A stretch of 64,000 bases of DNA from Seison nebaliae (GCA_023231475.1 JALJEE010002436.1:186001-250000); one strand, 5' to 3'. Counted from the stretch's first letter, positions 36,646 to 48,146 are shown. Numbers and translations are program-made. Notes: generated by a model from the letters alone, not told the origin.

Positions 36646-38234
36646 CTACGAACCGAACGTATATGGCGAGGAAATATCACTCCAATCAGAAATGCGTCCG
36701 ATTCGTTGATACTCCATATTTGATGTCAAATTAAAGACGGGTAATAATTCATTCGCTTCATTCGATGGCGCTTTCAAATAGATCCAAGCGTCAGTTCCAT
36801 ATCCTTCCATCGACGTCACTAATAGATCGCCATGAAAATAACGGGCATAAAGTCGAGAAAGAGGCAATCCATATCCGTAGCCGGCTAACGGGGCACTACC
36901 AGTGGGTGAGTATTGTGGTTGTGGAGCAGTGCTGTACATATATTGAAAGAGGAGATGAATGATACTCCTCGGAACTCCACCACCTCTATCCGACACGTGA
37001 ATCGACAAGTCTTCTCCACCCAGAATAATTCGACATTGAATTTTCGGGATGTTCGACTCATTCTCTCCATGAAATTCGACGACCGCTCTCATCGCATTCT
37101 AGAAAAATGGAAGATAATTGAAAGATTTATTCGTCAATTAGTTAATTTGTTTAGAACTTTGAATAATTCGAACATGATGTGATAGAGATGAGATGGGACA
37201 TAAGCTAAATTGATTTTATCGTTTTTCTCTTTTGCTACATTTATCACGAACATAAAATTGAGAGACATATCTAATAAGAACTAACTATTCCATGGTGTCA
37301 TCGATAATTCGGGTGAACACAAATAATATTGATCACATAAAAATTTCGCATTTTCATACGCATCTTCGATGACGGAAACCACATTACATTCTGGATCAAT
37401 ACTTCCAATATGACGACTATATTTAGCTGATCTCCGTTCTCCAAACAACAGAACTAAATTAAATAATAATTTGAAGAAATTTATTAGAATAAATTTTAAT
37501 TTAGATAATTTGTTAAAAGAAAATTTAACGATGTTGATTCATTAACATTCGAATTCCGATTCGACTCATATAAAATCGATCAAGAAAATATTGAATATTG
37601 TTGCAGACTGGTGGCGTCTGTGTCATCATCTGATTGGATTGTAACGGATCTTTCAACAAATCCAGATCACTGGCCACTTCTCTCGTTTGTTTCTCTTTCA
37701 ATTCCATCACACCCTAACACAAAATTTATTTGAAAAATAATTGAAGAAAAACAACTTGTGCCATTGTCTCTACCACATTACTATGTCTCGTACGTAATTT
37801 GAATAAAATATTATTGAAACTAAATTTAAAATAAAAGAAATTAAATAATAATTTTATGAAAATTTAACCGATGTCTTTCTTCCGAATTGTCCGTGTCGAC
37901 TTTCTCAAAATCGAGAATATCATCAAAACTAGTAATGTACCTTCAAATCATTAATGTTTCCCGATATATCCCTAGTGGAAATTAACCATGTTCTGACTTG
38001 TTGTACTGGTCCCGTTTCCAGTAAATCTCTCGGCAACAAATCGATTTCTCGAGTGATGTTCGCCAAACGAACGAGCAATTCCTTCCGGAGAAAATTGAAC
38101 GATTGTCCTTCCGATTCTTTTTCCTGTCCGAATTCTAAGAACTGTCGTATTGACAGAGCGGAAGGATGAAATTGGGAATATTTCTCTAAAATTTTACTGA
38201 TATTCCTTCCTCGACAGAACAACGATATTCTCAT
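36646..38234 (-). CDS. PDK: pyruvate dehydrogenase kinase (PDK), mitochondrial
   Basis: A GHKL-type Ser kinase that inactivates the pyruvate dehydrogenase complex. N-terminal domain: [31 protein letters not shown] and [10 protein letters not shown]. Middle: [20 protein letters not shown] followed by NQH, then the R-domain segment [12 protein letters not shown] and the N box ([17 protein letters not shown], with catalytic E and Mg-binding N). ATP-lid boxes: SDRGGGVP and [20 protein letters not shown]. The C-terminal tail retains the DW motif ([10 protein letters not shown]) used for dimer and lipoyl-domain contacts. Five or six exons; total about 400 residues, as in PDK1-4. The first in-frame ATG is 38234 (MRISLF). 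The open frame upstream to 38300 begins with GTG and is taken as leader. A strong mitochondrial presequence is not obvious. BCKDK is the alternative, but the tail and DW favour PDK. Confidence 0.92.
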
Positions 38235-38708
38235 CTTTCCGTCATCCAATATTTGCTTTTCTTTCTCTCGGTAATTTAAAGGAAGCAAATTTATTTTCAC
38301 AATTTAATTCTCTCCTATGCTTCTCGTTTGACTTCGTTTCATCTCTATCGACACCATTACTGATGGTTTATCATCAACAATTTTCCATCAGAATTTCATA
38401 ATTTTTTTCTGTTTTTCTGATAACATTTTTTTCCTTCCATATTTGTTAAAGAGATAAATCTTATAAATAATTCTCATATCATTTATCCGATAGATAACAT
38501 AGACTCCAATATCACCTGATGGAAATAATGGACATAAAATGAAATTTATTATTATTATTATTATTTGAAATAAAATTTTTAGTTTTAAAAGAATAAATTT
38601 ATTGAGTTTCAAATAAATTATATACATGAAATAAAACAGGATTTCGATATCGATCAATTGATTTGGGAGGAATTTAAAATTAGGATTTTTTTCCAAATAA
38701 TCGAAAGT
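38235..38708. other. intergenic
   Basis: About 470 bases between PDK and the PP1-docking protein stop. The AT-rich 102-codon frame here has low-complexity Ile/Leu/Lys content and no support, so I leave it uncalled. Confidence 0.5.
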
Positions 38709-40415
38709 CTATGAAAATGTGGATTCGACACAAGTAATATTCCATTTCTTCTCGTTAGGAATTAACTCGTCGAATTGGACACGTTTCCTTAATTGTATGT
38801 CTTGTGTTGTGTTGAATGAATGATTTAAGATAATGGGCGAATCGTTTTGTTGAGAGAACGTCTCTTCGTTACAAGTCGATTTTCTTAGGATTGATTTTAA
38901 CGGTTTCCTTAATTCAGTTTCCGATGGAATAGTTTTAATTTCTTTTTTGTTTTTCTTATTCTTTCGAATAATTACTTTGTTATTTGTCAATTTTTTATCT
39001 GATCGACTATTCGTTTTGGATGAAGAACGGAAATCATTTGTTTTCGATTTGGCTCGAATATTCGAATCGGTTGGATGAGGTCGTACCGAACGATTTAATG
39101 GACGTGCATATCTTGGAATATTAGTTTCATCTTTCGTCTTTCGAGGAGAATTTGTCTTTGTCAATTTGTCATTTGTCTGATATTTCTGAAGGATTAATTC
39201 ACTTTGCCTGTCCAATTGTTGGGAGTCGAGTTGAAGATTTTTGAAAGAATTCTCTACTGATGTCATGGAAATATTATTATTATTATTCCTGTTGTTCGAA
39301 TTCGAAGAGTTGATGGATGAGATTGAATTGATAGAGATGTTTGGAGAATCTTTCGCCAAATAATTGTCTACCAAAGAATCGGGAGATAATGTGGTGGAGT
39401 CGGAAAATTTAGATAAATTGGATAATAAAGAGATCGAAGGAGAAATGAGTTGTTTGGGAGGATGTGTTACATGATTGTCCACATTCAGTGAAGTGGAATC
39501 ATCAGATGAATTCTTCTTTCGCAGTTTCTCTTCTTGATATTTCGAATAAGTAATTTGAGAAGTGAGTAAATTGGGATATTTCAACATTTGTCGTTTTCCT
39601 ACAGATTTGTTTTGCGGCGATCGAATATATCGTTTAGAATGGTATTGATTTGTTACATTACCACTGAACTTTCTCTCAGGATCACGACCATTATTTTCAC
39701 TATTCTCACAACAGTTATTATATTTATTCAAATGAGGAAATTGGAGAAATGGTTGATGGTTGGACGTAGATTTCTCTTCGTTGTCATGGCGATGAGATAA
39801 TTCAGATTTATGTCTACGTAGCCTATTAGAGTCGAGAGTGTTGAAATGGTTCAACGTAAACTTCTCCTCACTACTGCAGGCGACGTATTTATTCGGAAGT
39901 GCAGTCGATCGACTATTTTGTTCTTTTGACTGATGTTGATAGGATGGAGAAGCTGGAAGGTGAGAAAGAAGCGAAGAATTCAATGGATTGTTAATAAGTG
40001 CTTTCCTCTCCTCAACCCAATTAAGAAAATTTGTATATTTCTCTTTGATGCGTTCCAATTCTTCGGAATTTATCGAAATATTTTTCAATTCCGTCGAATC
40101 TTTTCCATTATATCTCTTCCGCTTCTTCTTCTTATTCTTTGTCTCTCCAATCAACGATACATTCCTCGTCAACGTTGTCGATAATCGGAGTTGTTCATTC
40201 AATCGTCTCTTCTTCAATTCAATATTCTCCAGTTCGATGTTCGAGCCAACTCGTTGCCAAACCGACGTTCTCTGCTTTAAATTCGCTACTGTTTCCCTCA
40301 CTGATTTTTCACGATCATCTTCCATAAATGAAGAAATTGAATTATTCAATAAAAGTGTTTTCCCACATGACTTCCCAGTCGGCAATGAAGGCAATACCAA
40401 CACATCGTCCTTCAT
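38709..40415 (-). CDS. disordered protein with SILK and RVxF PP1-docking motifs, single exon
   Basis: A 568-residue, largely disordered protein (Ser-, Asn- and Lys-rich) of no family I recognise. The first 160 residues have helical, possibly coiled stretches (SVRETVANLKQRTSVWQRVG; NIELENIELKKRRLNEQLRL; IKEKYTNFLNWVEERK). Near the C-terminus are two motifs that together mark protein phosphatase 1 regulators: SILR (residues about 508-511, in PLKSILRKS; consensus [GS]IL[RK]) and RVQF (about 545-548, in RKRVQFDEL; consensus [KR]x(0,1)[VI]x[FW]), spaced about 35 residues in the usual SILK-before-RVxF order. Basic clusters (KNKKKKRKR; KNKKNKKE) look like nuclear localisation signals, which would suit a nuclear or mitotic PP1 subunit. 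The role is inferred from motifs only. Start: ATG 40415, no better upstream. Confidence 0.75.
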   Translation of the reverse strand: MKDDVLVLPSLPTGKSCGKTLLLNNSISSFMEDDREKSVRETVANLKQRTSVWQRVGSNIELENIELKKRRLNEQLRLSTTLTRNVSLIGETKNKKKKRKRYNGKDSTELKNISINSEELERIKEKYTNFLNWVEERKALINNPLNSSLLSHLPASPSYQHQSKEQNSRSTALPNKYVACSSEEKFTLNHFNTLDSNRLRRHKSELSHRHDNEEKSTSNHQPFLQFPHLNKYNNCCENSENNGRDPERKFSGNVTNQYHSKRYIRSPQNKSVGKRQMLKYPNLLTSQITYSKYQEEKLRKKNSSDDSTSLNVDNHVTHPPKQLISPSISLLSNLSKFSDSTTLSPDSLVDNYLAKDSPNISINSISSINSSNSNNRNNNNNISMTSVENSFKNLQLDSQQLDRQSELILQKYQTNDKLTKTNSPRKTKDETNIPRYARPLNRSVRPHPTDSNIRAKSKTNDFRSSSKTNSRSDKKLTNNKVIIRKNKKNKKEIKTIPSETELRKPLKSILRKSTCNEETFSQQNDSPIILNHSFNTTQDIQLRKRVQFDELIPNEKKWNITCVESTFS

Positions 40416-42897
40416 GCTTCGAATCTAATGGAATCTAAGTGAGAGATAATCGATTAACAAACAAATTGATTAATTGATCGATTTCTTTCGAAGAAAGCAA
40501 ATCAATTTACTCCACAATATGTACAGTCAGTGGAAGGGAACTGTTAGTTGTTCCACTCGCCATTTTAGTCGACAATGGACATCTACTTTCCCCCCAAACA
40601 ATAACATAATCGTTTTCACATCTCCGCTTGAAAACTTTACTTTCTTCACTCCCATTTCTTTCAACTTGTTCTAAACTGCCTACGCTTCACCTTCTCTCCC
40701 TTCCTATCCACTATCCCAATCAGAGAAAATCATACAATTCTTCTATTGTTTTTGCATATTCTCGACTTTACTTAATCTCTTTCAATTACGTCATTATTGG
40801 AAGAATAGTAGGTCACTTATTACTTTCATGAATTTCATGTTATTAGAAAATTCAAATTTCTCTTATACTTAATCCGTTAAGGAAATGCATATTCCTAATG
40901 ATTGACCTTAATTCTCATATTCATCTTCAAAAATTAGTTCGAATATTTTCTCCCAATTCCACAATTCCTCTTATGATGCCACTTCAGTTGATTATTAGTA
41001 GTAATATAGAAGAACCACCAAATCTTCTTCCTCGTCAGAAAGATACATTAAATTAATTAAATGTCAAGACGTTACTTCGATTAGTAAGAATCGTTGTTTG
41101 TAGATTGTTTCGTCTAAGCAATTAGAACGATTTGAAATAATTCTGTCGTTGATGGAAATTATCGCAACTACCATAAACAACGAGTAATATTCACAGAATC
41201 AATGTTTAGACTTTCTGGAACTTCTATGAGGTTGGGTCTCCGCTGTTTGATTGAGAGTAAGGAGGGGAAGAAAAAACAAAGAATTCAATCGATATTGAGA
41301 GGAAAATATTGAAAGTCATTTCAATTCGATCGTCCTTCAAGTATAGTGTAGGATCGTATTCGATCCACCCAGCGAAGCCCGACCTGTGTGAATGTTTCTG
41401 CTTTCTTCACCTGCTTTCCTGCTATTCTATTCAAAAATTCTACTTCATTGTTTCATATTTCAATCTCAATTACTCCTTCTTATGAGACTTGTTTTCTTTC
41501 TCCCTTCTCCCACTTCCAATTTATCCAGAATATAAATATATTTCTAGATTTCTCTTATGAACATTCGATACTGGTTTCGATAGAAATCGTAAGAATTCAT
41601 TAGTATGAAACGGAAACGAATAAAGCGGATCGACTACTCGGATCTCAGTTCGACGATACGATTTTTTTGAGGTATATCACGGGCTATTTACTCATTCGAA
41701 TAGAATTATCTGAGGTTACGCCATACGGCAATTATGCGTTCATCTCTCATTCCCCATATTGTTCGTTGATGTTCTTATTTTCGAGTTATTTGCATTCCAT
41801 ACTACAAAGTAATTAGACACATCATTAAGAGAAATACCTCAAGAATTATTCATTCTAAATTGAATAAATACAAATCACAAATTTATAGAAATCTCTTCTC
41901 AAACCCCATTCTTTCAAGAACCTCAATTATTTGATTAGTTGATTTGAAATAAAAACTATTCGGAACTTATTTATTGAACTGATTTAACATATAGTAAACT
42001 CAAAAGAAACAGATCGGGAACGATTGTTTGATTAGGTCGAACACAACTGGTAAAATGTATTTCAGGTCACTGAATTTTTCTATGGAAATGCACGGAGAAA
42101 CTATTGTACTAAACCTAATTAATGAGATTTACATAAATGGAAAGAACTTGTGTTAATCATGCAACTTAATCTTTTCATTCCATAACTAACTTAAGACGTC
42201 GAACTAATCCTGATAATGTTCCTACTGTTCCTATAAGAAAAAAACTTGTTGCCTTATTTTTCAAGTTTGTTTAATATAAAACGACAACAAATTAACAGGA
42301 AGAATTTTTCCAATAAATCTCCATGTAGTGCACGGGAGATTCGGCGACTTGTCGGACACACAATTAAAGATGTGAAGGGAGAAGGAATTACGATAGAATA
42401 AACAGTCGACAACTTTTACGAATTGAATTGGAAGGCAATTGGACACGTGAGTGAAGGAAGAATAGTGAATTAATTAAAATTCTTCGCCAACTTACATAAG
42501 ATTGAATGTTTTCATTAAGTCGCGACGTTTAGAGTGGTGGAAAAAAAATAAACTTCGCTCTTGGCACGTTTACCCTTAGGTGCTAGAAAAGAAAATGATT
42601 TGTTGGTCAAGGTGGAGATGTTATTTTATCGTTCAATTCTATTGCTCATTGGTATTGTTGTTGAGGACGAACAACAATTTCAGACTCGGTCATCTTATCC
42701 CACCATCATTCTGATAACGATTTGTTATTATTACCTCTCTCATTCCAAATAAACATTATTCTCTTCAATTGTCTGAAGTTCTTTTTTTTTTGTTTCAAGT
42801 GAATAAAAGGGAAGAGAAACGATTTTTATAGAAAAACTGAAGGAAAATTCCAAAGATCAAAACACAAAATTCATTCTCGTTCCGTTCAGATATCTCA
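40416..42897. other. 2.5-kb gene-poor interval
   Basis: No credible gene. It includes the promoter of the PP1-docking gene (left) and the Sec61-beta 3' UTR (right). A perfect short hairpin (GGATCGTATTCGATCC) lies at about 41351-41366. Open frames of 60-70 codons lack support. Confidence 0.55.
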
Positions 42898-43182
42898 TTA
42901 GCCTCTCGTATATTTGCCCCAAATGTGTAACATGAAAACAGAAGCGATAAAAACCAGACTGGAAATTAGAACTGGTAATGGACCGACTTTGAGTCCGGGA
43001 GAATCTTCCGCATAAAATCGCCACATTCCCGCTCCACTAGAAGCATTATTTCTCGGTCGTGCTGGTGCCGCTGTATTGGAACTGGCTCCAACATTTCTTC
43101 GTCTCGCTCCACCGTTTCCACCGGTACGAGTACCTCCTGCTGCTCCCCCACCATTTGCACGTCCACTTGGTACTGATGTCAT
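42898..43182 (-). CDS. SEC61B: Sec61 translocon beta subunit
   Basis: A tail-anchored subunit of the ER protein-conducting channel. The 94-residue protein has the Gly/Ala/Arg-rich N-terminal segment typical of Sec61-beta, the conserved block [22 protein letters not shown], then one C-terminal membrane helix ([20 protein letters not shown]) and ends TRG. Length matches the family (96 in human). Single exon; ATG 43182. A second frame of similar length over the same bases is a shadow. Confidence 0.97.
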   Translation of the reverse strand: MTSVPSGRANGGGAAGGTRTGGNGGARRRNVGASSNTAAPARPRNNASSGAGMWRFYAEDSPGLKVGPLPVLISSLVFIASVFMLHIWGKYTRG

Positions 43183-43444
43183 TCTTTTTCAAATATCCAC
43201 TGTCGTTGTTGATGTTGTTGTTGTTGGTATTGTGAGAGAGAATTTGGATATATGATAATATCAAATATTCAACTTCTATTTATATATTTTAGAAGAAACT
43301 AAAGATTGCCACTCTAATGCTACGTTGACAGTATTGAGAAGAGAATGAAAGTAGAATATAAAGAAACGAACGATCTTCTTAGAAATTTATTGAAAAAAGA
43401 AGCTCAAAAAAGAAATTAGAAATGAAAAATTTATTTTCAATTTT

Positions 43445-45987
43445 CTATTCCATTTCGACTGGTTTTTCAGTGGAGAAATCAATTTCAGAATTCTTTTCAC
43501 GATATGCCGAAACTATATCATCCACAAACGGTTCATTCTATCAATTTAGAAACGAAATTTAATTTAATATTGAATAATAAGTCCTAACGAAGAGAACACT
43601 TTTCTTCATTTTTAATAATCGATTACAATTTCTCCAAAGTCTCAATTGTTTACTGCCGTCCAAATCCGCATTTTTTATCGCTTCTTGTTTATCCCGATAA
43701 TCTCTGTTTCTCACCGTCTGTTCTTTCACTCGATGTTCCAATTCCATTCTGAATGTTTTTTGAAAACAATTAAATTTAATTATTAAATTTCAATAATTTA
43801 TTAAATAACAAATATGATTTATCGCCAGAAATTTTCGATTCTTCATCCATTTTCTCAATTTTCAAATTCATCAATCGTAATTCACTTAACATGAAAAAAT
43901 ATTTAGATTCATCTGAATGACAATGTGCTCTTAATTCTTTCACTTCCTATAATTATTGTGTATTAGATTTGAAAGGAAATTAATTAACAGATTGTAGCGC
44001 TTCTCGATTAGAGCCGAAACCGGCTTCGGTCGCTTCGAATTTAGCGAGTTGTCGATCTAAATTCTCTTTTAATCCCTTTAACAAAATTACTATTTTTCAG
44101 ATAGAAGTTTAGCCAACTTGAGCTTTGACTCTCAATGGTTTTACCTTTTGAATAAGAGGAGCTAATTCTCTTTGTTTGAAAGCGATTTCTCCTTCAATTC
44201 TATTAATCTCAATCGATTTCTCACTTTTCTCCTTCTCCTAATTCATTAAGAGAAAATGAAATATAAAGTTAATTAGAAAATGGAACTTTTTCCGTTTCTA
44301 AAACGGATTTCGTCGTTCGAGGTGGACCGATGTTCATATCTCTCTGCAAATTGTCTTGTTCAGATTCGGACTATAAAATTATTTAGTTAATTATCATTAA
44401 TCATTGAAATTAAAGAGAACTAATTGTATTTTTCTTTCTTCGATTTGTTTCCTTAAAATTTCTTCGGTTCGACGAAGAACACCCAATTCGGCTTCTACCT
44501 CTTGCATTTCCGCTTTCCGCCTTTTATATCCATTTTTCTTACTCTTCAACTTATTCTGATATCGATTATACTATTTCCATAAAATGATTATAAAAAATAT
44601 TTTAAAATTATTAAGGAACTTCATCTTCGGTGGGAATATAATCAGCAGCAAAATTACTTTGATCATTTCCACGTTTCATATATTGCATCACTTTCCATTG
44701 TAATCCATTCAATTCTTCCGCTTTCTTCTCTTTCTCTTCTGCCAACTTCTTCGCCTGTTGACGGAAAACGGCCAAATTCTCTTTCACCGATTCTTGATGG
44801 TCACCATCCAAATTCCTCTCCAACATCTTATTAATTTCATCATTAGCTGATTTTATCTTTAATTTAATAATTATTTTTTTAAAGTTCAAATTTGTAATAA
44901 CTTTTCCACGTAGATCACTTAGTTGACGATTACCAAAGTTTTGGTTTGTGTCTAATTCCTTAATATTACTCAACTTCCTTTGGAGACCACGAATTTCCTT
45001 CACATATTTCTCTTGTGCCAAATATCGATTCATCTTCAATTCCTCCTCGATCTTTTTTATTAAATCTATTTTCAAATTTTCAAAACTTTCCGATCATAAT
45101 CAAAACAAAAACCTGCACCATCATAATTCGTATCCGTTCGACGTTTTTGATCGATCTGAGTTTTTAATCTTTCTTTCTTTTTCTCTAAACTCGTCAATGT
45201 TTGATTATGTTTACTATCAAAAAATTAAAAGTAGTTGGGAATTAGAAAAAATTGAAACTTTTTCAAATCAATCACTTCTTTATATCTTTCCATTTCCGTT
45301 CGATATTGACTGGCAAAAGGTAACATATCTTCTCCTCCGTTCATGTTTCCCACTTTCGACTTTAATTGTTCAACACCTTTCGTCAACATCTCCTTCTCAT
45401 CTTCCATTTCTTTAATGTCATTTCGTAATTCATCGGTTGTATGTTGTGTGATCATCATCGCATCATATTGTTTATGGATATCGATGAAATTGTCACGCAT
45501 TTCTTTATAATTATTATTTGCTTCAATTATTCGAGGATCATTTTCGAATTCTGGAGGTATCTCAACTTTCATAAGAAATTTGGCAAGATATGCTCGTCTT
45601 TTATGTTGAGGAAGTCGATCTAAACACCAAACAAGAATAGGATGAATGACTGAACGATCGCCTATTACGAATTGTTGTCGAAATTGCGATCTAATAATAA
45701 TTAAAGCTCAATATCTGGGAAATTAAAATTAACAATTGCTCATTGGAATATCCTTGTTTGGGTTGGTAGTTAAGTACTCGAAGAAAGTTGAACATTCTCA
45801 CTGCTGTTTGTTCCGGTGTCTCTTCTTTGATATTCGCTTTCTGTTTCTCATCAATTTCAGTGAAAACATCGTTCAATAATTGCAACAACTGAGTGTTATT
45901 CAATGATTCAAAATTGAGAACGTTGAAATTTTTCTTGAATGGTTCAGCATTCAGTTTACTAATAATATGGACTGAAGTATCCGTCAT
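43445..45987 (-). CDS. IFT81: intraflagellar transport protein 81 (IFT81), multi-exon
   Basis: A core subunit of IFT-B that, with IFT74, carries tubulin into growing cilia. The N-terminal calponin-homology-like module is clear: HIISKLNAEPFKKNFNVLNF, LNNTQLLQLLNDVFTEID and EETPEQTAVRMFNFLRVLNY, matching human IFT81 position for position. The rest is coiled coil: NNYKEMRDNFIDIHKQYDAM, DIKEMEDEKEMLTKGVEQLK, EEELKMNRYLAQEKYVKEI, YIPTEDEVP and, near the end, LWRNCNRLLKMKKSVLF. The last exon (about 43533-43445) reads NEPFVDDIVSAYREKN... VEME. About ten introns of around 50 nt. Basic residues in the N-terminal module bind tubulin in other species. Several middle exons (43.9-44.6 kb) are inferred from coiled-coil sequence rather than matched. 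IFT81 orthology is supported mainly by the N-terminus. Confidence 0.9.
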
Positions 45988-46258
45988 AATTTAAGACTGA
46001 TTTCAAAAGTTGATACTATTTTTGATGGTTCTCGTCAATATCGGTAAATTTTTTTAAATTCTTTTTAATAAAAAGAAATTATTCGTCACCATAGCAACAG
46101 GGAGGAAAGTCAAATCAATGATCATAAAAGTTAGCAACATTATTGTTTTTGTACTTTCGAATATAAAGCTATTGTCCATATACTAATTTTTATTAAATTT
46201 ATATATGATTATATATGATATGATATTTATACTTTCAAATTTAGATTAATTAAATGTA
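45988..46258. other. intergenic between IFT81 start and a repeat
   Basis: AT-rich sequence that should hold the IFT81 promoter; no other feature. Confidence 0.45.
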
Positions 46259-46345
46259 ACAAGGGAACATCATCCAATTAATAGTGGCCGATTAAAAAAA
46301 ATGCACCAAAAAATGCACAAAATGCTTTTTCACTGAAAGAAAAAT
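46259..46345. repeat. direct repeat, copy A
   Basis: Begins ACAAGGGAACATCATCCAAT. About 52 bases align with the start of copy B at 47901 (one gap and a handful of substitutions, about 85% identity by eye), and weaker similarity continues through a TTTTTCACTGAAAG-type segment. It lies just beyond the stop of the 450-codon ORF. Confidence 0.8.
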
Positions 46346-46452
46346 TTTTTTCAATCTTATTTCTAATTTTTTCAGTTAAAGAACTTCTAATTTGATTATT
46401 AACCACTAAACTGCGATCTGAGATATGAAACTATAAAATGAAAAAATAATCA

Positions 46453-47805
46453 TTAAGGCTCTTCAAGTAAAACACTAGTAATTTTTTCATCCTTTAATCT
46501 TATTGAAAAGGTTTCGATATCATTAATATAGGATGAAAAGTGATCGTTCATGATTATCCATCTGTCATTTCTTTCCACAACTGCAAACATTTTGGAAGAA
46601 GTATTTGCTTGTTCCAATCGTGGACCACGTAGTGCAAATCGACAAATTATCTTCAAAATACTTTGAAACATCTCAGAACTCAATAGCTGATCAAGATTTG
46701 GTATATCTCTATGTAGTTTATCTATGATTTCAGCTTTCATGTCAGATGCACATGGCTCAGTTAATTGTCTCTCTCCATCGATAGGTTTCATGTATTTATC
46801 TCGAATATTACCAAATGTATTTGTGAATTCTTTACCTATAAATACAGCTACTGATTTTAAACGATATTCTTTATTAATTCCATTCACCAAAAATGGATAC
46901 ATGTTGGCTTCCCTTTTTAAAAGAGGAAAAGACATTAATTGCTCATAATAAGAGACTCTAATATCGTCGAACATATCTTGCGGGTATCCTTCGGGTTTAT
47001 ATACGGCAAATTTTTTGGTTAAGTTTACATATACTCCCGGATTTATTCTAACTTTATGGGTAAACGGAAAATTTAACACTATCAATTTTGGGCGAATTTT
47101 CTTGGTGGTTAGCTTTGTGTCCAAATCTTTTAATGCATTTGGGCATAAATCATTCCCATAAGCTCGTTGGAACGCTTTTGAAACAGCTGGATTAAGCGAT
47201 ACTGTCATTGTAGATACGTGCAAATTCAACATTTTAATTTTTGGAAACCAAGTGTATGAAAATTCGGAAGTCACTCCGTTTCTCATAGTTGGAGGTTCAG
47301 CAGAAAAATTTTCCAATAATAAATCTGATATTAATGTATTCCATCTAAGATAGGATTCTGGGTTTCTATCTTCAGTATTACGTATAATTCTGGTACAAAA
47401 CATTCGACTGTTAATTGATGCATATAGAATTGCATTTTGTACTGCTTTTGTCAGAAGATAATCTCCTGCTGCTCCGATTGGAGAATGTCTACCTTTATTA
47501 TCATATGTTTCACAAATTCGTTGAATTAGCACATCAGGTCCAATGATAGAACTACAAAGTATTCTTTGTACATCTTCGATTGCATAATTTATTGGTGTAC
47601 TACATTTTTTTTCTCTACATCTTATATATTGCATTAGATTAGCACTGGAAGTAATCATTGCTAATAAAACATTTGTAGCACAAACTTGCAAATCGGGAGC
47701 GTTATAAAATCCCCTCACTTTCTTCATACTATTAATACCCAAATAATTTAGTAAATTCGAACGTTGGGGAGCTGTATGCAGAGCAAAATCTTGTGGTAAA
47801 TCCAT
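46453..47805 (-). CDS. 450-codon intronless ORF of unknown family between direct repeats
   Basis: I do not recognise this protein. It is a clean intronless frame from ATG 47805 to 46453 with ordinary amino-acid composition, no signal peptide, no membrane helix and no repeats; it looks like a globular, mostly helical protein. Notable segments: LNYLGINSMKKVRGFYNAPD near the start, PKLIVLNFPFTHKVRINPGV in the middle, and IICRFALRGPRLEQANTSSK towards the end. No reverse transcriptase, integrase, transposase or DDE motif is visible. It is bracketed by two direct repeats 1.64 kb apart, so it may be cargo of a small mobile element, or an old viral gene copy. Nucleoproteins of negative-strand viruses have this length and this kind of helical composition, but I have no motif to prove that. 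The uninterrupted frame suggests recent arrival or retained function. Confidence 0.6.
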   Translation of the reverse strand: MDLPQDFALHTAPQRSNLLNYLGINSMKKVRGFYNAPDLQVCATNVLLAMITSSANLMQYIRCREKKCSTPINYAIEDVQRILCSSIIGPDVLIQRICETYDNKGRHSPIGAAGDYLLTKAVQNAILYASINSRMFCTRIIRNTEDRNPESYLRWNTLISDLLLENFSAEPPTMRNGVTSEFSYTWFPKIKMLNLHVSTMTVSLNPAVSKAFQRAYGNDLCPNALKDLDTKLTTKKIRPKLIVLNFPFTHKVRINPGVYVNLTKKFAVYKPEGYPQDMFDDIRVSYYEQLMSFPLLKREANMYPFLVNGINKEYRLKSVAVFIGKEFTNTFGNIRDKYMKPIDGERQLTEPCASDMKAEIIDKLHRDIPNLDQLLSSEMFQSILKIICRFALRGPRLEQANTSSKMFAVVERNDRWIIMNDHFSSYINDIETFSIRLKDEKITSVLLEEP

Positions 47806-47900
47806 TATAGAACTGTTGAGAAATGAAATTAAAACTAAAATTAAATTAAAAATTTTCTTTCGATTATTCTTATTTACTAATTATATATTATATATACTTT

Positions 47901-47990
47901 ACAAGGGAACATCATTCACTTCATAGTGGTCGATCAAGAAAAGGCACCAAAAGTGGATCATTATTTTTCCACGAAGGAAATTATACGAAA
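47901..47990. repeat. direct repeat, copy B, also part of an inverted repeat
   Basis: Begins ACAAGGGAACATCATTCACT and aligns with copy A. It continues into CCACGAAGGAAATTATACG, which is mirrored on the other side of the inverted repeat (AATTTCCTTCTGTG-like at about 48105-48120). It lies upstream of the 450-codon ORF start. Confidence 0.8.
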
Positions 47991-48146
47991 GCACAAATAA
48001 GTGCACTGATTTAATTATTTATATGGTTAATTAGAAGAAAAGCTTACGACAAACGTCGAAATAATTAAATCAGTGCACTTATTTGGGCACGTACGTCCAA
48101 AAAAATTATTTCCTTCTGTGAAAAATCATTGTGCATTTTTGACCAA
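47952..48146. repeat. inverted repeat with a perfect 27-bp core
   Basis: The left core 47994-48020 is exactly complementary to 48059-48085 (core begins CAAATAAGTGCACTGATT), with a 38-base loop. Outside the core, imperfect complementarity continues for roughly 50 more bases on each side, joining repeat copy B on the left to a third, inverted copy (TTTCCTTCTGTGAAAAATCA, ATTTTTGACC) on the right. As RNA it would fold into a long hairpin. It could be the end of a MITE-type element or a pre-miRNA-like foldback. Confidence 0.9.

Noticed and set aside
38388-38696. 102-codon Ile/Leu/Lys-rich ORF
   Set aside because: Composition reflects AT-rich DNA; no motif, no splice support, lies in a 3' UTR region.
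41349-41385. Short hairpin with a T-loop-like TTCGATCC
   Set aside because: Only a 6-bp stem; no cloverleaf or snRNA sequence around it.
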